Assembly (NCBI GenBank): GCA_963742955.1
Contig: CAVUOA010000008.1
Span: 744,001-808,000, forward strand
Source of the DNA: CAVUOA01 sp963742955
GTDB lineage: Bacteria > Bacteroidota > Ignavibacteria > Tepidaquicellales > OLB5
Length of the DNA stretch: 64,000 nt
Direction: 5' to 3'
Shown here: piece after piece, positions 1 through 9,061 of the stretch
Position numbering within the stretch: the stretch's first letter is position 1
Layout: each line of letters starts with the position of its first letter
The notes under the pieces: model-generated
The model's database searches: none
What the model was told of the DNA's origin: nothing
Seen by the model: only the letters and a program-made list of their open reading frames with translations
Program-made: the position numbers and the translations under genes

Positions 1-2
1 AT

Positions 3-125
3 GCTGTTAATCACTCCACTTTTCACCGCGGACAGATAATTACCATGCTTAGAAATGCGGGGGTAACTCAATTGCCCTCGACTGATTTCATTGCTTATGT
101 TAGAGAAACCGGTGAAAACAGTTAA
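3..125 (+). CDS. DinB-family protein, C-terminal fragment
   Basis: The window opens inside a reading frame that ends at the TAA at 123-125. The 40 visible residues contain HSTFHRGQI, then TMLRNAGV, then TDFIAYVRE. This is the usual C-terminal signature of DinB/DUF664-type four-helix proteins, where the HxxxHRGQ histidines bind metal. Such proteins are often damage-inducible or thiol-transferase-like; the exact activity cannot be told from this end. The frame overlaps the start of the photolyase gene, which suggests a shared transcript of DNA-damage genes. The rest of the gene lies upstream of the window. Confidence 0.75.
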   Translation, partial: AVNHSTFHRGQIITMLRNAGVTQLPSTDFIAYVRETGENS

Positions 126-1427
126 GGATAAAATAAATGTTTTCTGGTTCAGGCGTGATTTAAGATTAAACGATAACTGCGGATTATTCAATGCTTTATC
201 CTCTGCAATTCCTGTTCTGCCTCTATTTATATTCGATACTGATATTCTGAATAAACTGGATGATAAAAAGGATAAAAGAGTTGAATTTATACATAACGCA
301 CTCGAAGAAATTCAAACTGAACTCCTCAAGGTTGGTTCAAGTCTTTTGATTAAGCATGGAACACCAATCAAAGTATTCAAACAGTTAACTGAACTATACA
401 GCATAGTAGAGGTTTTTATAAACCACGATTACGAACCGGATGCAATTAAGAGAGATGATGAAATAAAAAAATTCCTGAACACAAAAGGAATAAAATTTAA
501 TTCATACAAAGACCAGGTTATATTCGAAAAACGAGAGATTGTAAAAGATAACGGCAAGCCGTATACAGTTTACACACCCTACCGCAACAAATGGAAAGCG
601 AAGCTGCAGAAATCAGATTATAAACCTTTCAAATCGGAAACTCTTACAGATAATTTTTATAAAATCAGGCCGTTTAAGCTGCCGTCTTTAAAAGAAATAG
701 GTTTCGAAAAAACCGGTTCAACATTCCCGCCGAAAGAAATCAGGAAAAGTATAATTAAGAATTACCGGAACACCAGAGATTTTCCAGCAATCGACGGAAC
801 ATCGCACTTAAGCGTTCATTTAAGATTCGGAACTGTGAGTATTCGTGAGCTTGTGAAAGAAGCTTTAAAGCTGAACGAAAAATGGCTTGATGAGCTTATA
901 TGGCGTGAGTTTTACATGATGATTCTGTTCTATTTCCCACATGTTGTCACTAAATCATTCCGCCCTGCGTATGATAATATAAAATGGAGAAATAATGAAG
1001 AAGAGTTCAGGCATGGTGTGAAGGCAAAACAGGATACCCGATTGTTGATGCCGGAATGAGAGAGCTTAACCAAACCGGATATATGCACAACAGGGTACGA
1101 ATGATAACGGCAAGTTTTTTAACAAAACATTTACTAATTGATTGGTGGTGGGGTGAAAGGTATTTTGCCGGTAAGCTGCTTGATTACGAGCTTGCATCAA
1201 ACAACGGCAACTGGCAGTGGATAGCAGGAACAGGCTGTGATGCTGCTCCGTATTTCCGTGTGTTTAATCCTGTAATTCAGACAAAAAAATTTGACCCTGA
1301 GCTTGTATACATAAAAACATGGGTGCCTGAATACAATTCACCTGCATATCCCAAACCTATTATTGAACATTCATTCGCCCGAAAACGCGCAATTGCTGTT
1401 TACAGCAGAGCAGTAAAAGATAAATAA
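97..1427 (+). CDS. phrB: Deoxyribodipyrimidine photolyase (frameshifted)
   Basis: Light-dependent flavoprotein that splits cyclobutane pyrimidine dimers. The N-terminal alpha/beta domain starts with VFWFRRDLRLND. The FAD-binding helical domain carries DGTSHLSVHLRFG, LIWREFYMMI, NRVRMI and WQWIAGTGCDAAPYFRVFNP, all typical of class I photolyases/cryptochromes. One missing base near 1008-1011 splits the gene: the first part runs out of frame after EEEF, and the +1 frame restores AWCEGKTGYPIVDAGMREL. Repaired length is about 443 residues, normal for the family. ATG 97 is preferred; GTG 112 is possible. It overlaps the DinB-family end and is followed with no gap by the AlkD-like gene, so the three probably form one repair operon. 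The break is probably a sequencing indel. Confidence 0.9.
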
Positions 1428-2106
1428 ATGGATACCAAGACAATTCTTAAAAAACTTAAATCGCTTTCAAATCCCGAAAACATTGCCGGCATGGCAAGAT
1501 TCGGCATTGCGCCCGATAAAGCATTCGGAATTCGCAAACCGGAATTAAGAAAGCTCGCTAAAGAAATCCCCAAAAGCCACAAGCTTGCGCTGGAGCTTTG
1601 GGCAGCAGGTTATCTTGAAGCAAGAATCATTGCTTCTCTTGTTGATATACCCGCAGAGGTAACAAAAAAACAAATGGATGACTGGGCTAATGATTTCGAT
1701 TCATGGGATGTATGCGACCAGTGCTGTATAAATTTATTTCACAAACTGCCATATGCAGATGAAATGATAAGATAAATGGAGCGCTTCGGAGAAAGAGTAT
1801 GTAAAGCGCACTGCGTTTTCTCTTATTGCCGTTATTGCCGTGCATGATAAAAAATCAGATGATTCATATTTTATAAAATTCTTCCCGCTTATAAAAAGAG
1901 AATCAACTGATAAGCGAAACTTCGTAAGGAAAGCTGTTAACTGGGCGCTGAGGCAAATCGGCAAAAGAAATGATAAACTGAATAAAGAAGCAATTAAGCT
2001 TGCACGGGAAATCCGGAAGTTGGATTCCAGGACAGCAAAATGGATAGCTTCGGATGCCTTAAGAGAACTTGAGAGTGAGAAGGTGAATGTGAGGAAAGAA
2101 AAGTGA
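1428..2106 (+). CDS. DNA alkylation repair (AlkD-like) protein (frameshifted)
   Basis: HEAT-like repeat protein of the DNA alkylation repair family, about 226 residues after repair. Members excise bulky or cationic alkylated bases, although many relatives are untested. Visible family features are FGIRKPELRKLAKE, LWAAGYLEARIIASLV, the WDVCDQCC segment, and KRNFVRKAVNWALRQIGKRN near the C-terminus. An indel near 1770-1776 breaks the frame after ADEMIR; the other frame continues KWSASEKEYVKRTAF and then SLIAVIAVHDK. The ATG directly follows the photolyase stop codon, so translation is probably coupled. Confidence 0.85.
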
Positions 2107-2288
2107 TTGATATCAGTGTAAAATTTTATCCTACTGCAAAATCCGCACTTTACTTATCTTTGTAATCCTTTTTTATTTTTGGGAGCTTAATATCTGTAAA
2201 AACAGCTAATTTTGCCTGTTTCACGGTATATTTATTCATGGTAACAATTTATAAATAATTATATCTTTCGGCTTAATTTTTAAGCTAA

Positions 2289-2912
2289 ATGAATAACACA
2301 GGTATAATAATATTCATAGCGGTAATACTGGTAATGCCGTGGCTGTTTGTTCTTGCTTATCTTTATATTACAAACAGGAATATTTTAAAAAACTATAAAT
2401 CTCTGACAAATAAATACGGTTTTGAGGTGGATTCAACAAAGAAATCCGGTTTTTTCAGGCACCCTGTTTCACGCGGTCAGTACCGGGGTATTCCGGTAGA
2501 AATTTGCTCTTTCATTAAAGAAAACGGAAGAAAAAAATCACCTGCAACTTATATTAGTGTAGATTGTATTAACCCCAATGGATTCGATTTTACTATTGTT
2601 AAGAAAAACACTGCAAACAACATAGCTTACGGCGGCAAAGCATTCACAATAAACGATTCTGAGTTTGACAGCAAGTTTATTGTAAACACCAATGATATGA
2701 AAAAGATGTTTGACTTATTGAACTTCAGCATCAAATACAAGCTGATTCAATCTGTCAATGTAGGATTCAAAGGCACGCTTCAATTGAACGGAACAAAGCT
2801 TAGGTATGAAGAAAAAGAGCTTATTAAAAGCAGTATGAATTTACTGCGAATAGAAATACTGCTTCACCTGTTATGCGAAATTGCAGATGAATTGAGACAA
2901 GTGAAGCCATAA
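2289..2912 (+). CDS. Membrane-anchored hypothetical protein
   Basis: A 207-residue protein I do not recognise. Residues 5-28 form one strongly hydrophobic segment (IIIFIAVILVMPWLFVLAYL), followed by a positively charged stretch and a soluble domain that looks alpha/beta. This suggests a single-pass inner-membrane protein with a cytoplasmic C-terminus. No catalytic motif is evident. A TATCTTTG hexamer-like element at 2155-2162 and a TATCTTTC at 2262-2269 lie upstream, but neither has a convincing -33 partner. It stands alone between the repair genes and isocitrate dehydrogenase. Confidence 0.6.
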   Translation: MNNTGIIIFIAVILVMPWLFVLAYLYITNRNILKNYKSLTNKYGFEVDSTKKSGFFRHPVSRGQYRGIPVEICSFIKENGRKKSPATYISVDCINPNGFDFTIVKKNTANNIAYGGKAFTINDSEFDSKFIVNTNDMKKMFDLLNFSIKYKLIQSVNVGFKGTLQLNGTKLRYEEKELIKSSMNLLRIEILLHLLCEIADELRQVKP

Positions 2913-2964
2913 AGTTTTTAATAATAAAAATATAAATAAAATAACGTAACAGAGAGGTTAAAAA

Positions 2965-4410
2965 ATGTCTGAAAACACACCGATTACAGTTGCATACGGG
3001 GACGGAATCGGTCCCGAGATTATGGAGGCAACAATTAAAATTATTACCGCTGCAGGAGCAAGAATTGATATAGAAACTATAGAAGTCGGAGAAAAAGTCT
3101 ATGCAAGAGGCAATACTGCAGGCATTGAGCCGGGCGCATGGGAATCACTCCGCAGAACAAAAGTATTTCTTAAAGCGCCAATTACAACTCCCCAGGGCGG
3201 AGGATACAAAAGCTTAAACGTTACAGCAAGAAAAACATTCGGAATGTATGCTAACGTAAGGCCGTGCGTATCGTACCACCCCTTTGTTAAAACAAAGCAC
3301 CCGGTTATGGATGTGGTAGTAGTAAGAGAAAATGAAGAAGACCTCTATTCGGGAATTGAATACAGGCAGTCAAACGATGTTTACCAGAGCTTAAAACTAA
3401 TCAGCCGCCCCGGTTCGGAAAAAATTATACGCTATGCATTTGAATATGCAAGGCAGTACAACAGGAAAAAAGTTACCTGCTTCATGAAAGATAATATTAT
3501 GAAGTTTACCGACGGGCTGTTTCATAAAGTATTTGACGAAGTAGGAGCCGAGTATCCCGATATTGAAAAAGAAAACTGGATTGTAGATATCGGCGCAGCA
3601 AAGCTGGCTACATCACCTGAGGCATTTGATGTTTTAGTAATGGAAAATCTTTACGGTGATATTTTATCTGATGTTACAGCGCAGATGACAGGTTCCGTTG
3701 GACTCGCCGGCTCGGCAAATATTGGCAACTCCTGTTCTATGTTTGAAGCTATACACGGTTCTGCGCCGCGCAGGGCAGGACAAAACTCCGCTAACCCATC
3801 GGGATTATTTCTCGGAGCTGTTATGATGCTTGTTCATATAGGACAGCCTGATATTGCGGCAAGAGCACAGAACGCTTGGCTTAAGACTTTGGAAGACGGA
3901 ATTCATACATACGATATTTATAAACCCGATACAAGCAAACAAAAAGTAGGAACTAAGGAATTTGCCGAGGCTGTAGCCGCAAGAATGGGTGAAAAACCGA
4001 AAACATTGAAAGCCGTTGAATATAAGTCAGCTTCATCAATGACGTTTAAATACGATTTTCCAAACCTTCCAAAAGCGAAAAAGGAGCTTACAGGTGTTGA
4101 CGTGTTTGTAGAATGGAACGGAACATCAAACGATTTCGGTGATAAAATGAGCAAAATAACTTCGGAAGGACTGAAGCTTTCGATGATTTCAAACCGGGGA
4201 CTTGAAGTATGGCCCGGAGGCTTTCCCGAAACTTTCCTTGTTGACCACTGGAGATGCAGATATATTCCTGAAAAAGAAGGAAGCGGAGTCAAGCATGAAA
4301 TGATAGTTTCGCTGCTGAGGAAAATTCATGAAGCAGGATTAGATTTTATCAAAACCGAGAATCTTTACAATTTTGACGGAGTAAAAGGCTACTCAACCAC
4401 CGGCGGTTAA
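2965..4410 (+). CDS. icd: NADP-dependent isocitrate dehydrogenase, Thermus-like long form
   Basis: Oxidative decarboxylation of isocitrate to 2-oxoglutarate in the TCA cycle. The protein has 481 residues. The N-terminus gives ITVAYGDGIGPEIMEATI, typical of the isocitrate/isopropylmalate dehydrogenase family. Later come ENEEDLYSGIEY, MKDNIMKFTDGLF, the metal/substrate region MENLYGDILSDVTAQMTG and the cofactor region EAIHGSAPRRAGQNSANPSG. A C-terminal extension of about 140 residues (from roughly residue 340, including FVEWNGTSNDFGDKM and EVWPGGFPETFLVDHWRCR) matches the long form known from Thermus rather than the short E. coli type. A good Shine-Dalgarno-like AGAGAGG precedes the ATG. The gene is intact. 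Confidence 0.93.
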   Translation: MSENTPITVAYGDGIGPEIMEATIKIITAAGARIDIETIEVGEKVYARGNTAGIEPGAWESLRRTKVFLKAPITTPQGGGYKSLNVTARKTFGMYANVRPCVSYHPFVKTKHPVMDVVVVRENEEDLYSGIEYRQSNDVYQSLKLISRPGSEKIIRYAFEYARQYNRKKVTCFMKDNIMKFTDGLFHKVFDEVGAEYPDIEKENWIVDIGAAKLATSPEAFDVLVMENLYGDILSDVTAQMTGSVGLAGSANIGNSCSMFEAIHGSAPRRAGQNSANPSGLFLGAVMMLVHIGQPDIAARAQNAWLKTLEDGIHTYDIYKPDTSKQKVGTKEFAEAVAARMGEKPKTLKAVEYKSASSMTFKYDFPNLPKAKKELTGVDVFVEWNGTSNDFGDKMSKITSEGLKLSMISNRGLEVWPGGFPETFLVDHWRCRYIPEKEGSGVKHEMIVSLLRKIHEAGLDFIKTENLYNFDGVKGYSTTGG

Positions 4411-4419
4411 AATGATTTC

Positions 4420-4454
4420 AAAACTTCCGAAGTCTCAGAGACTTCTGAAGTTTT
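4420..4454. terminator. Palindromic hairpin after icd
   Basis: Near-perfect inverted repeat AAAACTTCCGAAGTCTC / GAGACTTCTGAAGTTTT placed 10 bases after the icd stop. It can act as a terminator, ending in TTTT. A closely related palindrome recurs at 30756-30788, so it may be a dispersed repeat used as a terminator. Confidence 0.6.
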
Positions 4455-4559
4455 ATACAAAGATTCATGAAACTTATTCTATATAAAACAGTGTTTTATA
4501 TTAAGAAGCCCCTCATTGGTTTCGTTTGAAATATGATTTTGTAAATTTCATAATTTTTT

Positions 4560-4958
4560 ATGGTATTAAGTTATAAGGTTAATGCAAAGATAGAACCGCA
4601 TCAGCTTGCAAGTTTGTTTAAAAATTCGGGCTTAAGACGTCCTGTTGACGATTTGAACAGGCTGAAAAAGATGATTGACAATGCTGATTTTATTATAACA
4701 GCTTGGGATGGCGAAAAATTAGTCGGCCTTGCCAGAGGATTAACCGATAATAGCTACTGCTGCTATCTTTCTGACCTTGCCGTCGATAAAGAATACCAGC
4801 ACAACGGAATAGGACATGACCTGGTTAACCAGGTTGAGGAATTTATCGGTGAAGAATGCACGCTGGTACTTCTCTCTCCTATTGAAGCAATGGAATATTA
4901 TCCCAAACTGGGTTTTGAAAAAGCGGATAATGCTTTTACAATTCCGAGAAAAAAGTAA
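4560..4958 (+). CDS. GNAT-family N-acetyltransferase
   Basis: A 132-residue acetyltransferase with the GNAT fold. The core reads CYLSDLAVDKEYQHNGIGHDLV, containing the acetyl-CoA pyrophosphate loop (Q/RxxGxG/A form, here QHNGIG). The C-terminal EYYPKLGFEKADNAF is typical of small YjdJ/aminoglycoside-like members. The acceptor is not predictable. It lies 12 bases upstream of pdxH, so the two are probably co-transcribed. The ATG follows an AT-rich stretch without a clear ribosome binding site. Confidence 0.85.
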   Translation: MVLSYKVNAKIEPHQLASLFKNSGLRRPVDDLNRLKKMIDNADFIITAWDGEKLVGLARGLTDNSYCCYLSDLAVDKEYQHNGIGHDLVNQVEEFIGEECTLVLLSPIEAMEYYPKLGFEKADNAFTIPRKK

Positions 4959-4970
4959 AGCTGCTGATTA

Positions 4971-5579
4971 ATGACCTCAAATTTTCTTACAGAAGAAAAC
5001 ATAAGTAAAAACCCCTTTGAACAATTTTCACAATGGTATGAAGAAGCGCTAAACCTGAACTTTCTTCATCCCGATGCTATGACAATTGCAACGTCATCAA
5101 AAGAGTGCAAACCTTCATCACGAATAGTTTTGCTGAAGAGCTTTGATGAAAACGGGTTTGTTTTTTTTACAAATTACGGAAGCAGGAAAGGAAAACAACT
5201 GATTGAAAACCCGTTTGCTTCGCTTTTGTTTTACTGGGATAAAATGGATAAACAGGTCAGAATAGAGGGAAGTATAGAAAAGGTTTCTTTAAAGGAATCC
5301 GAAGAATATTTCCATTCAAGACCGCGCGGAAGTCAAATTGGAGCTCTTGCATCGGAGCAAAGTAAAGTAATTGAAAGCCGTGATGTACTCGAAGAGAAAT
5401 TCGAAGAGTTAAGCAAAAAGTACAAAGGTAAAGAAATTCCTCTTCCTGATAACTGGGGCGGGTTCAGGCTGATTCCGGATTATTTTGAATTCTGGCAAAG
5501 CAGAGATAACCGGCTGCATGAAAGGATATGTTATGTAAAGGAAAAGGATTTTTGGAAAATTGAAAGATTAGCTCCCTAA
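4971..5579 (+). CDS. pdxH: Pyridoxamine 5'-phosphate oxidase
   Basis: FMN enzyme that oxidises pyridoxine/pyridoxamine 5'-phosphate to pyridoxal 5'-phosphate, the last step of vitamin B6 synthesis and salvage. The 202 residues match the usual length. Visible features are DAMTIATSS, the FMN-binding SSRIVLLKSFDENGFVFFTN, SRKGKQLIENPFASLLFYW, QVRIEGSIEKV, SRPRGSQIGALAS, and the C-terminal GGFRLIPDYFEFWQSR with DNRLHERICY. The gene is complete. Its stop overlaps, by four bases, the end of the convergent helical-protein gene. Confidence 0.95.
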   Translation: MTSNFLTEENISKNPFEQFSQWYEEALNLNFLHPDAMTIATSSKECKPSSRIVLLKSFDENGFVFFTNYGSRKGKQLIENPFASLLFYWDKMDKQVRIEGSIEKVSLKESEEYFHSRPRGSQIGALASEQSKVIESRDVLEEKFEELSKKYKGKEIPLPDNWGGFRLIPDYFEFWQSRDNRLHERICYVKEKDFWKIERLAP

Positions 5580-7015
5580 ACAGCTGCTTTAATTTCTCCG
5601 GCTTTTTCAAGCAGCCATTCTTTATTATAAATATTTTCAACTTTTTGTATTTGGCTGTGAAGATATTCACCGTCTAAGTTCCCTTCCTGCATACCTGAGA
5701 TAATTCTGATAAACTTTATAAAATTATAAAAATACTCTTTTCTGTCTTCAGGCAGCAGTTTATCGTTTGAAAGAAAATGACGGAATGAATCTAAATGTGA
5801 GTACAAAGACTCATCCATATCCAGTTCATAGAATAGCTGGGCCGTCAGGCACCTTAATTCAGCTTTCTGATAAACGTCATCATATTTTACTTTTGAGAGG
5901 AACTCCAGTGATTCATTAAAATTATCCGATGCAAATTCATAAAGAGCCCGCGAAAAATTATATGTATTTTCGGCTGAATCAGACGGCAGTTTACATTTAT
6001 ATTTCTCCATAAATTCCTGTACCCATTCAAATTCTTTAAGCTTCAGAGCTGTTTCAACTGAAACTCTGTAAAATTTGTCCGACATAATTCCCTGCACTCC
6101 ATACATCTCTTTTTCTATTTCAATTTTCAAAATATCAAACAGCTCTTTATAAAAACCTTTATTACCTTTGCGAATTAATTTTTTGCAGAAATTCTCGAGG
6201 TTAATGTAGGTGTCTATAACTTCGTATTTATTAAGATTCTTCTCAAGCGTAACAACCAGTTCTTTTACTTTATAAAAATAAGAAATGTCATCCTCCTTTA
6301 AGTGCAGCATCAGAATATTATAATACAGACTAATCACCGGTACCTCAGAATACTTTTCCGGATTCAGATTCTTAATAATTTCCTCAATGGTATCTGTTTT
6401 AAAATTGATTTTGCAGATTTCACTCGCGTTGAGGTAATAAACGTAATGTTTAATAAGCCGCAAAAGATAAAAGTAGGTCAGGTGGTTAAACATATTTTCA
6501 ACATCGGTATTGTTGATAAACTTTTCTATTTTATCCTGGTTCAAACGGTTTAGATAATAAAAGTATTCATACTCTATCATAAATTTATTGAAATAGTAGT
6601 CAGCTTCGTGCACTTCTACATTAGCCATTTCTTTATTAAGTTCCTTCACGGTTTTTTCTATCTGCCTGTCCAGTGATTTTTCATTTAATTCATGAAGCAA
6701 ATACCATTTTCCCACAAAATTATTTTCTCTATATCTTATATATGAAAGATAGTCGTCCGTCAGCTTAGATAAATTAAAAATAATTGTCCTCATAAAACCG
6801 TCATTGTAATCGACATTAGGAAAAATCTTATTGTAAACAGTTTTCTTTTCAAGCTTTTTCTGCTCAAAAACAGGATACTGTTTTTTTAAATACTCAAACA
6901 GCTTAATTACACTTTGATTTTTGTTGAAAAACGGGGAATGCACATATTCACCGAGTTCTTTCATTTCTTTCGGTGAATATTTTCTTAGTTGGTTAATTAA
7001 CAGACTCTTAATCAT
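5576..7015 (-). CDS. Large helical protein, SPFFNK family, copy 1
   Basis: A 479-residue soluble protein without signal peptide or membrane segment. It looks almost entirely alpha-helical and TPR-like. The N-terminal block is the clearest mark: KEMKELGEYVHSPFFNKNQS, then FPNVDYNDGFMRTI, LSKLTDDYLSY, YLLHELNEKSL, and a middle EADYYFNKFMIEYEYFYYLN. It ends with NKEWLLEKAGEI. Paralogues with the same architecture lie at 10948-12395 and 54663-56147. I do not know a function. The coding sequence is intact. It is divergent from the T9SS gene at 7409, with a 393-base shared regulatory region, and converges on pdxH. A repeat-helix scaffold or regulator is a guess. Confidence 0.75.
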   Translation of the reverse strand: MIKSLLINQLRKYSPKEMKELGEYVHSPFFNKNQSVIKLFEYLKKQYPVFEQKKLEKKTVYNKIFPNVDYNDGFMRTIIFNLSKLTDDYLSYIRYRENNFVGKWYLLHELNEKSLDRQIEKTVKELNKEMANVEVHEADYYFNKFMIEYEYFYYLNRLNQDKIEKFINNTDVENMFNHLTYFYLLRLIKHYVYYLNASEICKINFKTDTIEEIIKNLNPEKYSEVPVISLYYNILMLHLKEDDISYFYKVKELVVTLEKNLNKYEVIDTYINLENFCKKLIRKGNKGFYKELFDILKIEIEKEMYGVQGIMSDKFYRVSVETALKLKEFEWVQEFMEKYKCKLPSDSAENTYNFSRALYEFASDNFNESLEFLSKVKYDDVYQKAELRCLTAQLFYELDMDESLYSHLDSFRHFLSNDKLLPEDRKEYFYNFIKFIRIISGMQEGNLDGEYLHSQIQKVENIYNKEWLLEKAGEIKAAV

Positions 7016-7284
7016 AAGTCACATTGTATTGGATAAAATAAAACATTTTTAGGCTCTAAAAAAGCAAAAAAACGATACTAAACGCACAAAATTATTAATT
7101 AATCGTTCTTAAATTTGTAAATATTCTGAAACAATATTTAATCTTTTTCCTATATAAAAAAGATAAAACACTAATCAGCCGGTATTTGCACAATATCTTT
7201 TAAATACACTCAAAATTCCATAAATAAAAAGGAGATTCAACTCAACTAACAGCTCTGCTTTCGGAACTTTCAGGGATTAATTTC

Positions 7285-7316
7285 TTTGCTCTCTCAACCT
7301 GCACGGGGTATCTTTG
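7285..7316 (+). promoter_or_regulatory. Bacteroidota-type promoter
   Basis: TTTG at 7285-7288, a 20-base spacer, then TATCTTTG at 7309-7316. This matches the known Bacteroidota -33/-7 consensus (TTTG, about 19-21 bases, TAnnTTTG) exactly. It points to the T9SS gene at 7409 and predicts a leader of about 85 bases. Confidence 0.8.
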
Positions 7317-7408
7317 AAATGTTCAATCTTACTACTCTTCTGCTGATAATCTTAAAAAGATATTTTCACAATTAATTTCACTATTACTAAAAACTAAAAT
7401 TTATTACC

Positions 7409-8641
7409 ATGAAAAAAAAAATATACATTGTAGTTTTACTTTTTCAGTTAATTTGCCTTCCCTTATTTACTAATGCAGGCTGGTTTACTCAAAACAGCGG
7501 AACCACGCGGTTATTAACTTGTGTGCAATTCGTCAATGACCAGACCGGCTGGATGTCAGGGTACAACGGGACCATCATACAAACAACCAATAGCGGCGTA
7601 AACTGGACAACTCAATCAAGCGGTTTTACAGGTGATGTGAACACAATATTTTTTGTAAATATTTCAACAGGTTGGGCTGCAGGTGATTCTTCAAAACTCT
7701 TGAAAACAATTAATGGCGGTGCCAATTGGGTGCAGCAAACAATTGGGACAGCAACTTATCTTCTTGATATCTGTTTTATTGGCACCAATACAGGATGGAT
7801 AACTGGCGGTTCAGGTTTAATTTTATACACATCAAACGGTGGGAATAACTGGATAGAGCAATCGCCTCCTTTCAACGGCGCATTACGCTCAATTTGTTTT
7901 CCGTTGGATGCAATGACTGGATGGACAGTGGGAAATGATGGTACAATACTAAATACAACAAACGGAGGAAGCAATTGGGTTTTACAGTCAAGCGGAACAA
8001 CAATCACATTCAGAAATACTTACTTTTTAAGTAATGCTATGGGATGGGCAGTTGGGAATTCCGGAACTATTCTGAAAACGACTAATTCCGGAAGTAACTG
8101 GACGGCTCAGACAAGCGGAACGACATTTGCACTATATTCGGTAAAGTTCGTTAATGCTCAAACAGGCTGGGCTGCCGGTGACGGCGGAACCCTAATTGTT
8201 ACAACAAACGGTGGCGAAAACTGGGGACCGCAGGCAAGCCCTGCTGCAGGATACATGGAAGACCTGTTTTTTTTAAATTCATCAACCGGCTGGTGTATCG
8301 GGCAGGCAGGACAAATCTTTAAAACAACAGATGGCGGGGGATTAACAGGAATAATTTCACAAACAAACGAAGTCCCTGTTGAATTCAATCTATCACAAAA
8401 CTATCCTAACCCCTTCAATCCCGAAACAAACATTAAATTCAGTATCACCTCAAGTGTATTTGTTAAAATTACCGTTTTCGATATTGCCGGGAACGAAATC
8501 GAGATGCCGGCAAATCAATTTATGCATGCAGGTACATATACCGCCAGCTTTAACGGAGCAGGGCTTGCTTCAGGAGTATATTTCTGCAGGATGGAGGCGG
8601 GCAAATATAGCAGCGTGAAGAAAATGATACTGGTGAAATAA
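7409..8641 (+). CDS. Secreted Ycf48-like beta-propeller with T9SS sorting domain
   Basis: A 410-residue exported protein. Signal peptide at residues 1-23 (cleavage likely after TNA). Then seven or so repeats of about 42 residues follow the pattern TGWxxGxxGTIxxTTNxGxNWxxQxSGT, the Ycf48/BNR beta-propeller type. The last 85 residues form a T9SS type A sorting domain: LSQNYPNPFNPETNIKF, ITVFDIAGNEI, LASGVYFCRM and a KKMILVK end. It is expected to be exported through the outer membrane and attached or released. No repeat is inserted in the sorting domain. A strong promoter lies at 7285-7316. The ligand or partner is unknown. Confidence 0.88.
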   Translation: MKKKIYIVVLLFQLICLPLFTNAGWFTQNSGTTRLLTCVQFVNDQTGWMSGYNGTIIQTTNSGVNWTTQSSGFTGDVNTIFFVNISTGWAAGDSSKLLKTINGGANWVQQTIGTATYLLDICFIGTNTGWITGGSGLILYTSNGGNNWIEQSPPFNGALRSICFPLDAMTGWTVGNDGTILNTTNGGSNWVLQSSGTTITFRNTYFLSNAMGWAVGNSGTILKTTNSGSNWTAQTSGTTFALYSVKFVNAQTGWAAGDGGTLIVTTNGGENWGPQASPAAGYMEDLFFLNSSTGWCIGQAGQIFKTTDGGGLTGIISQTNEVPVEFNLSQNYPNPFNPETNIKFSITSSVFVKITVFDIAGNEIEMPANQFMHAGTYTASFNGAGLASGVYFCRMEAGKYSSVKKMILVK

Positions 8642-8689
8642 ATAAAAAAATGTTTTGACTTGGTGAATATTTTTAACGGAACAATTGAA

Positions 8690-9019
8690 ATGATTAAACA
8701 GAATTACAAAAAACCACGGCTGAAAATTCAGCACAAAACCGGGACTCATTCACCTTCTGAAATCTGGGCAACCTCAGGTGATTCAAAAGGTGATATAAAT
8801 CTTTTTTGGGAACCGGTGAAAGATGCCAATACATATGTAATCCAGAGAAGTGCACTAAGAAAAGGAAATTTGAGATGGCAATATGTTGATATAATCGATA
8901 AATCTAATTATACAGTCACCGGTTTAAAATCAGGCACAAAATATTGCTTCAGGTTTGCTGCAATTACATCAAAAGGGCAATGCCCCTGGAGCGGAACAAT
9001 ACAGAAAAAAGCACCTTAA
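8690..9019 (+). CDS. Small FN3-like protein, copy 1
   Basis: Start at ATG 8690 is preferred over an upstream in-frame TTG at 8660. The 109 residues lack a signal peptide, so the protein is probably cytoplasmic. After a basic 25-residue N-terminus comes one fibronectin type III-like domain: SGDSKGDINLFWEPV, NTYVIQRS, YTVTGLKSGTKYCFRFAAI, CPWSGTIQKKAP. The protein at 12728-13048 is clearly homologous. Known FN3 modules mediate binding. A cytosolic single-domain version beside the helical SPFFNK proteins is unusual. The function is unknown. Confidence 0.75.
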   Translation: MIKQNYKKPRLKIQHKTGTHSPSEIWATSGDSKGDINLFWEPVKDANTYVIQRSALRKGNLRWQYVDIIDKSNYTVTGLKSGTKYCFRFAAITSKGQCPWSGTIQKKAP

Positions 9020-9061
9020 TTAACTTAATTAATACAACAATTTAAAATAGGAGAGAATAAT

